Shown: positions 18,300 to 25,098 of the stretch, one piece after another | Layout of the letters: each line of letters starts with the position of its first letter | Position numbering within the stretch: the first letter of the stretch is position 1 | Assembly (NCBI RefSeq): GCF_009725235.1 | Contig: NZ_WJFC01000076.1 | Span: 1-56,851 of the forward strand | DNA from: Scytonema sp. UIC 10036 | GTDB lineage: Bacteria > Cyanobacteriota > Cyanobacteriia > Cyanobacteriales > Nostocaceae | Length of the DNA: 56,851 bases | Reading direction: 5' to 3' | Made by a program: the position numbers and the translations under genes | Notes under the pieces: model-generated | Told to the model about the DNA's origin: nothing | What the model saw: the letters and a program-made list of their open reading frames with translations, nothing else | Database searches by the model: none

Positions 18300-18447
18300 C
18301 TATCTCCTCAAATTTGGCTGCACCTGTTCCACTGATAGACTCAAAGCCGTTGCAACTTGTTCGATGCTTCATCCCAACTCTCACAACCTCTGAACAGCAT
18401 TGAGTTGAGCTGGCTCGGCTTGCTGTCTGACTTGTTCTGTTTCTTTA
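18300..18447 (-). pseudogene. Uma2 3'-end remnant (copy A)
   Basis: Nucleotide similarity to the last ~150 bases of the Uma2 gene at 23581 (for example ctgcacctgttccactgatag and ttgctgtctgacttgttctg), convergent to the Rpn copy as in copy D. The 5' part is gone. The rest of 18448-18601 shows no gene. Confidence 0.7.
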
Positions 18448-18601
18448 TAGGGGTAAAACTGACGCTAAACCTTCTGTTCTTTCTTCGCGTACTTTGCGCC
18501 CTTGTGCGGTTCATTATTTGGTTTCGTTCCGCAAAACAACACCTAAGTTTTACGTAACGCAATTTTTTAGATTCATACGAATATAGCTGATTTATATTTA
18601 T

Positions 18602-18820
18602 ATGAACATAGCTGACTTATTACCGACTTTGCAAAAGCTGTCTCGCGCAGACAAACTGAAAGTGATGCAGTTTTTAGTTCAAGAAATGGCTACTGAAGAA
18701 GAAACCTTATCGCTGCAACCGGGCGAAACTTATCATGTATGGTCACCATACAACTCCCATAAGGCAGCGCAGAAATTAGCAACACTGTTAGAAGAAAACA
18801 AACAAACAAGTGATGCTTAA
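18602..18820 (+). CDS. Small protein paired with retropepsin (antitoxin-like position)
   Basis: 72 residues, mostly helical at the N-terminus (LLPTLQKLSRADKLKVMQFL), with an acidic middle and a YHVWSPYNSHKAAQKL segment. I do not recognise a named family, though helical small proteins ending in a PGxTYxVWSP-type segment seem common in cyanobacteria. Its stop overlaps the start of the retropepsin-like gene by 8 bases (ATGCTTAA), implying translational coupling. A broken second copy at 19744 follows the next Rpn fragment. The role is unknown; the pairing is like that of antitoxins but nothing shows that activity. Confidence 0.75.
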   Translation: MNIADLLPTLQKLSRADKLKVMQFLVQEMATEEETLSLQPGETYHVWSPYNSHKAAQKLATLLEENKQTSDA

Positions 18821-19238
18821 TTCTCAAAGATTCCCTTTTATTGAAGGTCGTGATGTATTTGGGGACATAGATTTCGTACCACAATTACCTTTGATACTGG
18901 GTTACCGAAATTCTACCATGGAAGTATCAGCTTTGCTAGACACAGGAGCTAGTGTCAATGTTTTACCATACAATGTTGGTATTCAGTTAGGAGTGGTTTG
19001 GGAAGAGTTAACAACCACAGTACAACTAGCCGGAAATTTAGCACCCGTCGAAGCAAAGGGGTTACTTTTGTTGGCTAGAGTTGGTACTTTTGCACCAGTG
19101 AGATTGGTGTTTGCATGGAGCCTAACAGATGATGTACCGTTACTGTTGGGATGTATGAATTTTTTCTTGGAATTTGATGTTTGTTTTTATCGCTCCCAAA
19201 TGACATTTGAATTGCGTCCAAAATTGGAATCACTATAA
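18813..19238 (+). CDS. Retropepsin-like (clan AA) aspartic protease
   Basis: 141 residues, the size of a single-lobe retroviral-type protease that works as a dimer. The catalytic motif is ALLDTGASVNVLPY (Asp43 of DTGA), followed by an Ile/Leu-rich sheet and a hydrophobic LLLGCMNFF segment that corresponds to the second psi-loop (ILG). No signal peptide, so cytoplasmic. I chose ATG at 18813 over an in-frame GTG at 18810. Coupled to the small gene upstream. Activity is predicted from the motif only; substrate unknown. Confidence 0.8.
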   Translation: MLNSQRFPFIEGRDVFGDIDFVPQLPLILGYRNSTMEVSALLDTGASVNVLPYNVGIQLGVVWEELTTTVQLAGNLAPVEAKGLLLLARVGTFAPVRLVFAWSLTDDVPLLLGCMNFFLEFDVCFYRSQMTFELRPKLESL

Positions 19239-19261
19239 ATTGAAAAGCTATCCTATGTAGT

Positions 19262-19507
19262 ATGAGTTATATGACCACAGGCGATCGCATTGGTAACGAA
19301 CGGGGAAAGCTGGAAGGAAAGCTGGAAGGCGAACAGTTAATTATCATACGGCTACTGCGAAGACGAGTAGGAGAGTTACCACAATCCGTTATCGAAACCA
19401 TTCAAACCCTTTTAACAAACCAATTAGAAGCACTTGGGGAAGCTTTGTTAGATTTTACAGCGATTGAGGACTTACTCAACTGGTTGGCAGCAAATCAAAC
19501 AGCGTAA
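19262..19507 (+). pseudogene. DUF4351 C-terminal fragment (copy B)
   Basis: An 81-residue frame matching the last ~85 residues of the Rpn gene (MSYMTTGDRIG through LLNWLAANQTA), lacking one KLEGK repeat and the whole nuclease domain. It begins 23 bases after the retropepsin stop. It may express a free DUF4351 domain, but reads most simply as a deletion remnant. Confidence 0.7.
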
Positions 19508-19588
19508 GGGAAACTGTTGGTTGGTGTACGTGCATATAGGAGCAGGTTGTCAAGAACTAAAAGAACATTAGACAGAGCGATCGCAGAA

Positions 19589-19690
19589 CTACCTCCTCAA
19601 ATTTGGCTGCACCTGTTCCACTGATAGACTCAAAGCCGTTGCAACTTGTTCGATGCTGAATCCCAACTCTCACAACCAAGAAACAGCTTA
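19589..19690 (-). pseudogene. Uma2 3'-end remnant (copy B)
   Basis: About 100 bases matching the 3' end of the Uma2 gene at 23581, in the same convergent position after the DUF4351 fragment. Confidence 0.6.
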
Positions 19691-19743
19691 TCGGTGCGAC
19701 AGCTTACCGTAGACTTTTACATAACGCAATCCTTTAGATTCAT

Positions 19744-20068
19744 ATGAACATAGCTAACTTATTACCAATTTTGCAAAAGCTGTCTCGCGCAAACAAACTG
19801 AAAGTGATGCAGTTTTTAGTTCAAGAAATGGCTACGGAAGAAGAAATATTGTCGCTGCAACGGGCCTAAAACTTATTATATATGGTCACCATACAACTCT
19901 CATATCATGTCCGATAGCATAACCATGCGGAAAAGTTTCTTAATTTCTTAGCGCCTTTGCGTCTTTGCGTGAGCTTTATTCAGGTTATACAAGCGGACAT
20001 GATATCATAAGGCAGGGCAGAAACTAGCAACACTGTTAGAAGAAAACAAACAAACAAGCGATGCTTAA
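19744..20068 (+). pseudogene. Broken second copy of the 72-residue small gene
   Basis: It starts MNIANLLPILQKLSRANK and matches the intact copy at 18602, but a base change/insertion (cgggcctaaa versus cgggcgaaa) gives a stop after 41 codons, and a 104-bp inverted-repeat element interrupts the remaining sequence at 19902. Removing the element restores alignment through to the gcgatgcttaa end. Confidence 0.85.
19902..20005. mobile_element. 104-bp MITE-like insertion (family 1 termini)
   Basis: Perfect 12-bp terminal inverted repeats (atatcatgtccg / cggacatgatat) resemble the ends of the 150-bp elements at 12545 and 40800, but the interior differs. The insertion is proven by comparison with the intact paralogue at 18602, where ccataaggcag is uninterrupted. 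The target duplication is ambiguous. Confidence 0.85.
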
Positions 20069-20112
20069 TTCTCAAAGATTCTCTTTTATTGAAAGTCCTG
20101 ATGTATTTGGGA
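20061..20112 (+). pseudogene. Retropepsin gene start remnant
   Basis: The first ~17 codons (MLNSQRFSFIESPDVFG) match the retropepsin at 18813; then the sequence jumps into DNA upstream of the full Rpn gene. A deletion removed the DTGA-containing body. Confidence 0.8.
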
Positions 20113-20191
20113 ACTGCCGATTTTTGCTAATGAAAATTACAATTGCTGACAACTTTTTATTAGAATAGATATTCTGTATAGCAATTAAATA

Positions 20192-21169
20192 ATGACCGCC
20201 AAAAGAAAAAGAGCCGATAATGATTCACCGTGGAAAGAAATTTTAGAAGCGTACTTTCCCCAAGCTATGCAATTTTTCTTTCCGGAAGTAGCAGCATTAA
20301 TTAACTGGGAACGACCCCACGAATTTCTGGATAAAGAATTCCAGCAAATCGCACGCGATGCAAAACAAGGTAGACGATATGCAGATAAATTAGTCAAAGT
20401 GTGGCAACTTCAAGGAGAAGAAATGTGGTTGCTGATACACGTAGAAGTCCAGGCAAAACCAGAAGAAGCCTTTGCACAAAGGATGTTCTCTTACAATTTG
20501 CGGATTTTTGACAAATTTGGGAAACCAGCTATAAGTTTGGCGATTTTGTGCGATTCCGACCCATCATGGCGACCAAACCAATATAGTTACAGCTACCCCA
20601 ACACCAGGCTGAACTTTGAATTTGGTACCGTCAAGCTTCTCGATTACCAAAACCGTTGGGCAGAATTAGAAGCCAGCGAAAACCCATTTGCAACGGTGGT
20701 GATGGCACATTTAAAGACACAACAGACAACTAAAAAACCTCTAGAACGGAAAAGTGAGAAATTTAGCTTGATGCGACGATTGTATGACTTAGGATTGAAA
20801 GAGAGAGATATTCGTAACCTATACCGATTTATCGATTGGGTTATGATATTACCAAAAGGATTGGAAGTAGAGTTGTGGGAAGAATTTAAGCAATTTGAAC
20901 AGGAGCGGAGTATGAGTTATATGACCACAGGCGAGCGCATTGGCTACGAACGGGGAAAGTTTGAAGGAAAGCTGGAAGGAAAGCTGGAAGGCGAACAGAA
21001 ACTTATCCTACGGCTACTGCAAAGACGAGTAGGAGAGTTACCACAATCCGTGATGGAAACCATTCAAACCCTTTCCACAACCCAATTAGAAGCACTGGGT
21101 GAAGCTTTGTTAGATTTTACAGCGATTGAGGACTTACTCAACTGGTTGGCAGCAAATCAAACAGCGTAA
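20192..21169 (+). CDS. Rpn-family PD-(D/E)XK nuclease / putative transposase with DUF4351
   Basis: 325 residues, the only full-length copy in the window. The N-terminal ~200 residues match Rpn (Transposase_31-like): SPWKEILEAYFPQAMQFFFPEVA, then an Asp in RRYADKLVKVW and the HVEVQ active-site strand at ~82-86. A variable hinge with KFEGKLEGKLEGEQ leads to the ~55-residue DUF4351 tail. Rpn proteins promote RecA-independent recombination and DNA cleavage in enterobacteria; the cyanobacterial role is unproven. Parts of the gene recur at 17472, 19262 and 23187, so this locus has been repeatedly duplicated and cut. Confidence 0.85.
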   Translation: MTAKRKRADNDSPWKEILEAYFPQAMQFFFPEVAALINWERPHEFLDKEFQQIARDAKQGRRYADKLVKVWQLQGEEMWLLIHVEVQAKPEEAFAQRMFSYNLRIFDKFGKPAISLAILCDSDPSWRPNQYSYSYPNTRLNFEFGTVKLLDYQNRWAELEASENPFATVVMAHLKTQQTTKKPLERKSEKFSLMRRLYDLGLKERDIRNLYRFIDWVMILPKGLEVELWEEFKQFEQERSMSYMTTGERIGYERGKFEGKLEGKLEGEQKLILRLLQRRVGELPQSVMETIQTLSTTQLEALGEALLDFTAIEDLLNWLAANQTA

Positions 21170-21250
21170 AAGAAATTGTTGGGATACTGTACTGTATATA
21201 GGAGCAGGTTGTCAACAACTGTGAGAACATCACAGGAAGCGATCGCAGAA

Positions 21251-21349
21251 CTATCTCCTCAAATTTGGCTGCACCTGTTCCACTGATAGACTCAAAGCCG
21301 TTGCAACTTGTTCGATGCTTCATCCCAACTCTCACAACCTCTGAACAGC
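21251..21349 (-). pseudogene. Uma2 3'-end remnant (copy C)
   Basis: Same Uma2-derived ~100 bases as copies A and B, convergent to the full Rpn gene. It breaks off before the IscB-associated RNA. Confidence 0.65.
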
Positions 21350-21372
21350 TTATCTGTGCGACAGCTTACCCT

Positions 21373-21641
21373 ATACAGAGAAGTTCGTGAAACGGAGTAA
21401 TTCGTAGTCAATCGGAGCAATTCGATTAACTGACTTCACCATGACTCAGCATAGAACTGTTTATTCTATGTTATCCGCAAGGATTTTAGTCCGCTTAAGA
21501 GTGATGACTCAATGAGGTTAGCCAGCCTCAAGCGTCGGGGAAGGAACATGGCTGCATCACGACAGTGCAAAACCATAACTATCATGTGAAGCTCTTAAGC
21601 CGTGTCAAGGCAAACTATACCCCAATAGGGAGATTCATCAA
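21373..21641 (+). ncRNA. HEARO / omegaRNA-like RNA of IscB
   Basis: The 270 bases before iscB are non-coding and strongly structured. GCTTAAGAG (21493-21501) pairs perfectly with CTCTTAAGC (21592-21600). Nested inside, GTGATG (21501-21506) pairs with CATCAC (21555-21560), and GAGG/CCTC close a short hairpin (gaggttagccagcctc). ATAGAA/TTCTAT form another at about 21451-21469. Position and nested layout fit the HEARO RNA known upstream of IscB genes, which guides cleavage with its 5' end. The left limit is set by where similarity to the duplicated Uma2 remnant ends (about 21373) and is uncertain by tens of bases. Confidence 0.75.
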
Positions 21642-23018
21642 ATGATGATTACAAACTCAATATTCATTTTAAGCAAGAATGGCAAAATACTAAAACCAAC
21701 AACACCAGCTAGAGCGAGGATTCTACAGTCTCAGGGCAAAGCTAGGAAGCTAAGGCTATTCCCATTTACTCTAATTCTAGATAAGGATGTTGATGAAAAT
21801 GTAGAACCCTATTTAGAACTTCGCTGCGATCCCGGTTCAAAATTTACGGGGATTAGCTTAGTAGATTTAAATAAGAATGAAGTTGTCTGGGCAATGGAAT
21901 TAGAACACCGAGGTGATCGTATTAAAATGGAATTGATTAAACGTGCTGGTGTTCGACGTTCTAGAAGATCCAGAAGACTTCGCTATCGTAAAAAACGGTT
22001 TGACCGCAAAAAGCCAGATGGTTGGCTAGCACCATCTTTAAGGCATCGGTTGTTAACCACCCAGACTTGGATCAAACGATTGCTGAAAATAGCTCCCATT
22101 AAATCAATTGCAATTGAATCTGTTAAATTCGATCTGCAAAAATTGGAAACACCTGATATCGAAGGGATCGAATATCAGCAGGGGACACTGTGGGGTTACA
22201 CTCTACGCGAAGCGTTGCTTGAGCATTGGGGTAGAGAATGTGTTTATTGTGGTCAAACAGATGTCCCCTTACAAATAGAACACATTAATGCACGAAGTAA
22301 AGGAGGCAGTGACCGATTCTCAAACCTGACTTTATCATGCGAGAAATGTAACCAGAAAAAGGGAAATAAGCCAATAGAGCAATTTCTCAAGAACAAAGGC
22401 GAAATTCTTCAAAAAATTAAATCACATCAGAAAAAGTCATTAAGTGATGCTGCGGCTGTTAACTCTACCCGTAAAGCCATATTTTACCAGGCACAGCAAT
22501 TCGGATTACCTGTAATCAGTGGTGATGGTGCATCTACTAAAATGATTCGTATTCAAAGCGGATTACCAAAAGCTCACTGGATTGATAGCGCTTGTGTAGG
22601 AACATCAGAAATAGTTAAATTGCGAATATGTCAACCATTGCGCCTTACTTGTAAAGGACACGGCACAAGACAAGTACAGAGAGTCAATGCTAAAGGTTTT
22701 CCAGCGATCGCTAGCATCAAAAAGAATCCCATCACTGGTAAAAAAGAAGTCAAGTTAGTGAGTAAAAATCAGAAATATACTCACGCTACAGCTGGTGATT
22801 ATGTGATTTGTAATCTGCTCAAAGATCGCAAACACATTAAAGCGGGAATTTATCGTGCTAGAGTCAAAACGCCTACAAATAGAGGAGTAGAGGTACTAAT
22901 TAGCGGGCATCGGATTGAAATTGGTTTACAACACATTAAACTTATTCATCGATCCGATGGCTATGAATACAGTTTTACTACGATTGACCATGATTTATTA
23001 CGTTTTAACGCTATTTGA
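21642..23018 (+). CDS. iscB: IscB RNA-guided nuclease (RuvC-HNH, Cas9 ancestor family)
   Basis: 458 residues with all IscB parts in order: PLMP-like N-terminal domain (ILKPTTPARARILQSQGKA), RuvC-I Asp63 in RCDPGSKFTG, Arg-rich bridge helix (~101-124), RuvC-II Glu159 in IAIES, HNH with zinc pairs C200/C203 and C233/C236, catalytic HNH His214 in QIEHI and Asn228, RuvC-III His312 and Asp315 in AHWID, then a C-terminal ~130-residue region. All catalytic residues are intact. GGGAG lies 9 bases before the first ATG. IscB uses an omegaRNA to cut DNA and is linked to IS200/IS605-type elements; no tnpA transposase is beside it here. Confidence 0.93.
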   Translation: MMITNSIFILSKNGKILKPTTPARARILQSQGKARKLRLFPFTLILDKDVDENVEPYLELRCDPGSKFTGISLVDLNKNEVVWAMELEHRGDRIKMELIKRAGVRRSRRSRRLRYRKKRFDRKKPDGWLAPSLRHRLLTTQTWIKRLLKIAPIKSIAIESVKFDLQKLETPDIEGIEYQQGTLWGYTLREALLEHWGRECVYCGQTDVPLQIEHINARSKGGSDRFSNLTLSCEKCNQKKGNKPIEQFLKNKGEILQKIKSHQKKSLSDAAAVNSTRKAIFYQAQQFGLPVISGDGASTKMIRIQSGLPKAHWIDSACVGTSEIVKLRICQPLRLTCKGHGTRQVQRVNAKGFPAIASIKKNPITGKKEVKLVSKNQKYTHATAGDYVICNLLKDRKHIKAGIYRARVKTPTNRGVEVLISGHRIEIGLQHIKLIHRSDGYEYSFTTIDHDLLRFNAI

Positions 23019-23122
23019 TATCTTGACAAGTTTCTCAGTTTTAGGATAGGGAGGGGAGTCATATGACAATTTCTGAGAATTTTTTCCGCTCGCAGTCAGT
23101 GCAGGAGTTGCAAACACCTCTC

Positions 23123-23156
23123 CCTTGTCCTCCTTGTCTTCCTTGTCTTCCTTGTC
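23123..23156 (+). repeat. Short CTTGTCTTC 9-mer tandem repeat
   Basis: Nearly four copies of a pyrimidine-rich 9-base unit lie between iscB and the next nuclease fragment. Confidence 0.6.
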
Positions 23157-23186
23157 CCCCCAGATTCGGATATCAAATAGGATTGC

Positions 23187-23499
23187 TATATTACCAAAAG
23201 GATTGGAAGCAGAGTTGTGGGAAGAATTTAAGCAATTTGAACAGGAGCGGAGTATGAGTTATATGACCACAGGAGAGCGCATTGGCTACGAACGGGGAAA
23301 GTTTGAAGGAAAGCTGGAAGGCGAACAAAAACTTATCCAACGGCTACTGCGAAGACGGGTAGGAGAGTTACCACAATCCGTGATGGAAAACATTCAAACC
23401 CTTTCGACAAACCAATTAGAAGCACTTGGGGAAGCTTTGTTAGATTTTACAGCGATTGAGGATTTACTCAACTGGTTGGCAGCAAATCAAACAGCGTAA
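23187..23499 (+). pseudogene. DUF4351 C-terminal fragment (copy D)
   Basis: Similarity to the Rpn gene resumes at ATATTACCAAAAGGATTGG and runs to the stop; the nuclease domain is absent and the open frame upstream (from 23125) is unrelated repeat DNA. This copy keeps the arrangement with a complete convergent Uma2 gene downstream. Confidence 0.75.
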
Positions 23500-23580
23500 G
23501 GTAAACTGTAGGGAGGTTTTACGGCATATAGGAGCAGGTTGTTAAGAACTGTGAGAACATTAGAGGAAGCGATCGCAGAA

Positions 23581-24315
23581 CTACCTCCTCAAATTTTGCT
23601 GCACCTCTTCCACTGATAGACTCAAAGCAGTTGCAATTTGTTCGATGCTTAATCCCAACTTTAACAACCGAGGGATAGCATGAAGTTGAGCTTGCTCGGC
23701 TTGCTGTCTGGCTTGTTCTGTTTCTTTATAATTGAGAAGTTTCTTTCCAGTTCGGGGGTTATAAAACCGCAATTCGCCTGCAATCAATCGTAAATCTAGA
23801 CCCAAAACTTCGCTATGTATGGACAAAACCCCATCTGGTAACAACTGAGGTAATATAGGTTGATATTGACCAGCAACTAGGCGTTGACCTTTCAGTTGAG
23901 GATTGAGATAGTCCGCAGTTGGATCGTATTGAAAATACTCTTGTACTCCTAAACGGGAATATTTTAGAGGTTTTTCTTCTTCATCCACTTCTTGCGTTGT
24001 TTCAGAAGTGATTTCTAAGATGAAGCTGGGTACTTTATTGCCTTCTTCCCAAACTTTAAAACTTTTGCGTTTCCTCTTCTCAACCCCAAATACCACAAAT
24101 ACATCAGGAGCAACCACCGCACTGGGTACGCCTTTTTTGTAGTAAACAAACACATTTCCAGACACGTAAACATCTTTTTGGTCTTGGAAATAAATCTCCA
24201 GCGCTTCCACACCATAAACAAGATAGTCCCGCGCTGCATCGCTTTCCGCCATTGGTTGTCTGTCAGAGTGAGGGTAGAAAATTTCAGTTTTGAGTTGGTT
24301 GGGAGAAAGAGTCAT
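23581..24315 (-). CDS. Uma2-family (DUF820) restriction-endonuclease-fold protein
   Basis: 244 residues. The PD-(D/E)XK core is visible: APDVFVVFGV supplies the Asp, and PSFILEITSETT supplies the E-x-T variant strand, followed by K-Y-x-x-L-G-V-x-E-Y-F (KYSRLGVQEYF). The C-terminal ~45 residues (QARQQAEQAQLHAIPRLLKLGLSIEQIATAL) form helices. Uma2 genes are greatly expanded in cyanobacteria; function is not settled (nuclease, TA- or transposition-linked). GAGG lies 10 bases before the ATG. This is the only complete member; its 3' end recurs next to each Rpn copy. Confidence 0.88.
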   Translation of the reverse strand: MTLSPNQLKTEIFYPHSDRQPMAESDAARDYLVYGVEALEIYFQDQKDVYVSGNVFVYYKKGVPSAVVAPDVFVVFGVEKRKRKSFKVWEEGNKVPSFILEITSETTQEVDEEEKPLKYSRLGVQEYFQYDPTADYLNPQLKGQRLVAGQYQPILPQLLPDGVLSIHSEVLGLDLRLIAGELRFYNPRTGKKLLNYKETEQARQQAEQAQLHAIPRLLKLGLSIEQIATALSLSVEEVQQNLRR

Positions 24316-24451
24316 GAAACAAAGACCTCAACTCAGGGGCAATTTTTTCAAAAATAGCATATCCCAATAGCCACTAAGCTGTGTTGCCTTTCATTTTCTC
24401 ATGTTGACCGAGGAGGAGAGTAGGAGAGTGGGGGATCGCAATTCTACGTTC

Positions 24452-24502
24452 CAATTGTGTCGCACCTCTGCCACTGGTATGCTAGAACAGTTGCAACTTG
24501 TG
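24452..24502 (-). pseudogene. Degraded Uma2 3' fragment; gap 24316-24700
   Basis: tgtcgcacctctgccactgg...cagttgcaacttgtg resembles the Uma2 3' segments elsewhere, suggesting a fifth decayed copy. The other bases of this gap (including short frames at 24527-24700) could not be assigned. Confidence 0.35.
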
Positions 24503-24708
24503 TGTATACCGCAACTCTTTCGCTATTTACCTTTTGTTCAATTTTAAAAATCTTAATGGGTCGGACAAATCTTCGACCTTGCAGCCTACCAAAGTACCCG
24601 ACCCGGTTTTATATTCGGAAGTCGCCATCGACTTCACTGGAATAGGTCTGGACTCTTCCTTGGTACGCCCTATGAATTCCCATTCATAAGTTCTGACACA
24701 GAAGAGAG

Positions 24709-24834
24709 CTGAGCACCGCCACGACAACCCGGAAACCGACATTGTCGTTCCTGTTGTCACGAGGGTTCCTGTTGCGATTCGCCGAACGGCAGTTCCTCGG
24801 GTTGAAACCCCAGGAGCCACCACGAAGCAGCATT
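24709..24834 (-). repeat. Adenine-rich template-repeat-like copy of the FGE 3' end (TR candidate)
   Basis: 126 bases aligned without gaps to 25106-25231. On the coding (minus) strand, eight of the ten differences are adenine here and another base in the FGE gene: plus-strand positions 24742, 24743, 24755, 24772, 24773, 24779, 24794 and 24833. The frame reads PRNCRSANRNRNPRDNRND, rich in AAC/AAT codons, as is typical of DGR template repeats. A 67-codon frame (24684-24887) spans it, so a decayed FGE gene fragment is the alternative. Confidence 0.7.
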
Positions 24835-25029
24835 CGGAAGTGCCTACCCCAATATTTAGTATATAGCATTTTGGAGACGCTTCTCACCGTAAGTCTTGAT
24901 ATTATTTTTCAAACCCGCAAAACTTATGTTATGTTTATAAATAGCTTTTACAGTCCTTGTTAAATAAGAGCAGACTTCTATAGGGAAAATATTTGACCTC
25001 CTATGCGTCTGTCTGCTATTATTGAAAAA

Positions 25030-25058
25030 TAGAAAAAATTTTTGGCGCTTCGCGCCAA
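25030..25058 (-). terminator. Rho-independent terminator of the conflict operon
   Basis: TTGGCGC-TTC-GCGCCAA (25042-25058) is a perfect 7-bp stem. On the minus strand it is followed by AAATTTTTTC, a T run, about 40 bases after the FGE stop. A hairpin just past a variable repeat is also a known aid to DGR retrohoming, so it might serve both roles. Confidence 0.8.
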
Positions 25059-25098
25059 GAAGAGTGAAAAGGGAAAAGAGTAAGAGATTAAAGGGTAA

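Noticed and set aside
23123..23156. CRISPR-like short repeats
   Set aside because: Nine-base units directly abutting with no spacers; a simple tandem repeat.
24684..24887. A 67-codon frame containing the FGE-like segment, as a real gene
   Set aside because: It covers only the last ~40 residues of an FGE domain with no upstream domain; the adenine bias fits a template repeat or remnant better than a functional gene.
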